The translations under genes were made by a program, and so were the position numbers. Of a DNA stretch of 15,875 nucleotides, positions 15,433-15,875 are shown in pieces. Source of the stretch: DATMXP01 sp964460935 (GTDB lineage Bacteria; Acidobacteriota; Terriglobia; Terriglobales; Acidobacteriaceae); the NCBI GenBank assembly GCA_964460935.1, contig CAYWSM010000003.1, positions 1-15,875 of the forward strand. Direction: 5' to 3'. Within the stretch, counting starts at the first letter, position 1. Every line of letters begins with the position of its first letter. The notes beneath the pieces were generated by a model. The model was given only the letters and a program-made list of their open reading frames with translations. It did no database searches and was not told the origin of the DNA.

Positions 15433-15730
15433 TCGCTCCCCCCGGTCTGAATGATTGATGAAAACAAGGAACTTATGAGGCATCCATCCATGTCATCCAT
15501 GAAAACAAGGAACTTGGCTCCGCATGCGTTGTAAGTCATGCATTATCTATTGCTTAAAAGCAAACTTTAAAGCTCCTTTCATTGTCCGGATTAGGTTGGA
15601 CACAGGCTCCTCAAGGCTATTTTCTTTTCTACGTTCCTATTGTGAGGATAGCCCGCGGAAGAGGCGTTTACTGCCAAATTCGTGAGTTTTATATTTTCTT
15701 TGTAACGAATAATTTAGTTCGATGTGCCGG
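15433..15730. other. AT-richer intergenic region before the IS200-type element
   Basis: About 300 bases without a credible gene. It contains the 17-base direct repeat described separately, a GCATGC palindrome near 15522, and an imperfect AT-rich hairpin, GCTTAAAAG (15552-15560) with CTTTAAAGC (15565-15573) and loop CAAA, which might be a weak terminator for the upstream genes but lacks a proper T-tract. The base composition shifts from the GC-rich genes to AT-rich sequence. Confidence 0.4.
15458..15515. repeat. Two perfect 17-base direct repeats, 41 bases apart start to start
   Basis: ATGAAAACAAGGAACTT occurs at 15458-15474 and again at 15499-15515. The segment between is itself built of CATCCAT-like units (15481-15500). 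The 41-base period is not a multiple of three, so it is not a repeat within a single reading frame. Confidence 0.8.
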
Positions 15731-15875
15731 GTATAAACCCACCGCCTTCAGGCGGTCAGCTTTAGCCTCCAGCTACAATGGCTGCGCATGGTGGAGTACC
15801 GGAAGAGTGCGCACGCGGTTTGGGACATCAAGTATCACGTGGTGTGGATCACGAAGTATCGTTACAAGGTATTGC
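15731..15875 (+). mobile_element. IS200/IS605-family element, left part only
   Basis: A perfect 6-bp hairpin with a 4-base loop, ACCGCC-TTCA-GGCGGT (15741-15756), lies about 30 bases upstream of a TnpA reading frame. This is the expected layout of an IS200-type left end, where TnpA recognises a subterminal hairpin in single-stranded DNA. The exact outer boundary is not visible, since these elements lack terminal inverted repeats and make no target duplication; 15731 is an estimate. The right end lies beyond the window. Confidence 0.75.
15788..15875 (+). CDS. tnpA: IS200-type TnpA transposase (Y1 HUH), N-terminal fragment cut by window edge
   Basis: The frame from the ATG at 15788 reads MVEYRKSAHAVWDIKYHVVW and then ITKYRYKVL before the edge, 29 full codons. 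The YHVVWITKYRYKVL stretch is the characteristic opening of Y1-type TnpA proteins, which cut and rejoin single-stranded DNA through a tyrosine. The HUH and tyrosine motifs would come further on and cannot be checked. No strong ribosome-binding site precedes the ATG. Whether the gene is intact is unknown. Confidence 0.88.
   Translation, partial: MVEYRKSAHAVWDIKYHVVWITKYRYKVL

Noticed and set aside
15552..15573. Hairpin as terminator after the FAD oxidoreductase
   Set aside because: One mismatch, AT-rich stem, no T-run, and 120 bases from the stop; left as a weak possibility only.
1..15875. CRISPR array, tRNA, rRNA or prophage signature
   Set aside because: No regularly spaced repeats, no tRNA-like cloverleaf and no phage-type genes were found on either strand by eye.

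Overview
The window looks like chromosomal DNA of a Gram-negative, GC-rich bacterium, most likely an acidobacterium (Terriglobia/Koribacter-like). This rests on the gene mix: a BshC bacillithiol enzyme, an LptF and an LptG half joined in one protein (so an LPS-type outer membrane), a bactofilin, a UbiD decarboxylase with a low-complexity insert, and a lineage-specific secreted protein. No rRNA, tRNA or phage marker confirms it, so the assignment is inference.

Left part (1-5125): a nucleotidyltransferase-like gene runs off the left edge on the minus strand. It is divergent from ubiD (plus), and the gap between them holds a large inverted repeat just upstream of a TATAAT box. ubiD converges on a minus-strand secreted protein of unknown function; a 9-bp hairpin lies at the junction. 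A gene-poor stretch of about 580 bases follows, with opposed promoter-like sequences and a good minus-strand terminator. Then come a bactofilin and a methyltransferase-like protein, both on plus.

Middle part (5151-11606): five genes run in the same direction on minus. In order of transcription they are an RsbW-like ATP-binding protein, the fused LptF-LptG permease, an ABC half-exporter, a class I methyltransferase and a geranylgeranyl-reductase-like flavoprotein. The last two overlap. The theme is envelope lipids: LPS extraction from the inner membrane (LptFG), lipid or drug export (ABC), and modification of a lipid or polyketide-like molecule (methyltransferase plus reductase). A single operon is plausible but not proven; the gaps are 64 to 97 bases apart from the final overlap.

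Right part (11887-15875): bshC, a hotdog thioesterase and a COG1233-type FAD oxidoreductase lie close together on plus. bshC is preceded by a leader with a perfect 10-bp long-range stem ending right at its Shine-Dalgarno sequence. After an AT-richer gap with a 17-base direct repeat, the window ends inside an IS200-type element: its subterminal hairpin and the first 29 codons of the TnpA transposase.

No clear new defence or mobile system is visible. The best candidates for something undescribed are the bshC leader, the inverted repeat upstream of ubiD, and the possible untranslated minus-strand transcript at 3397-3767.
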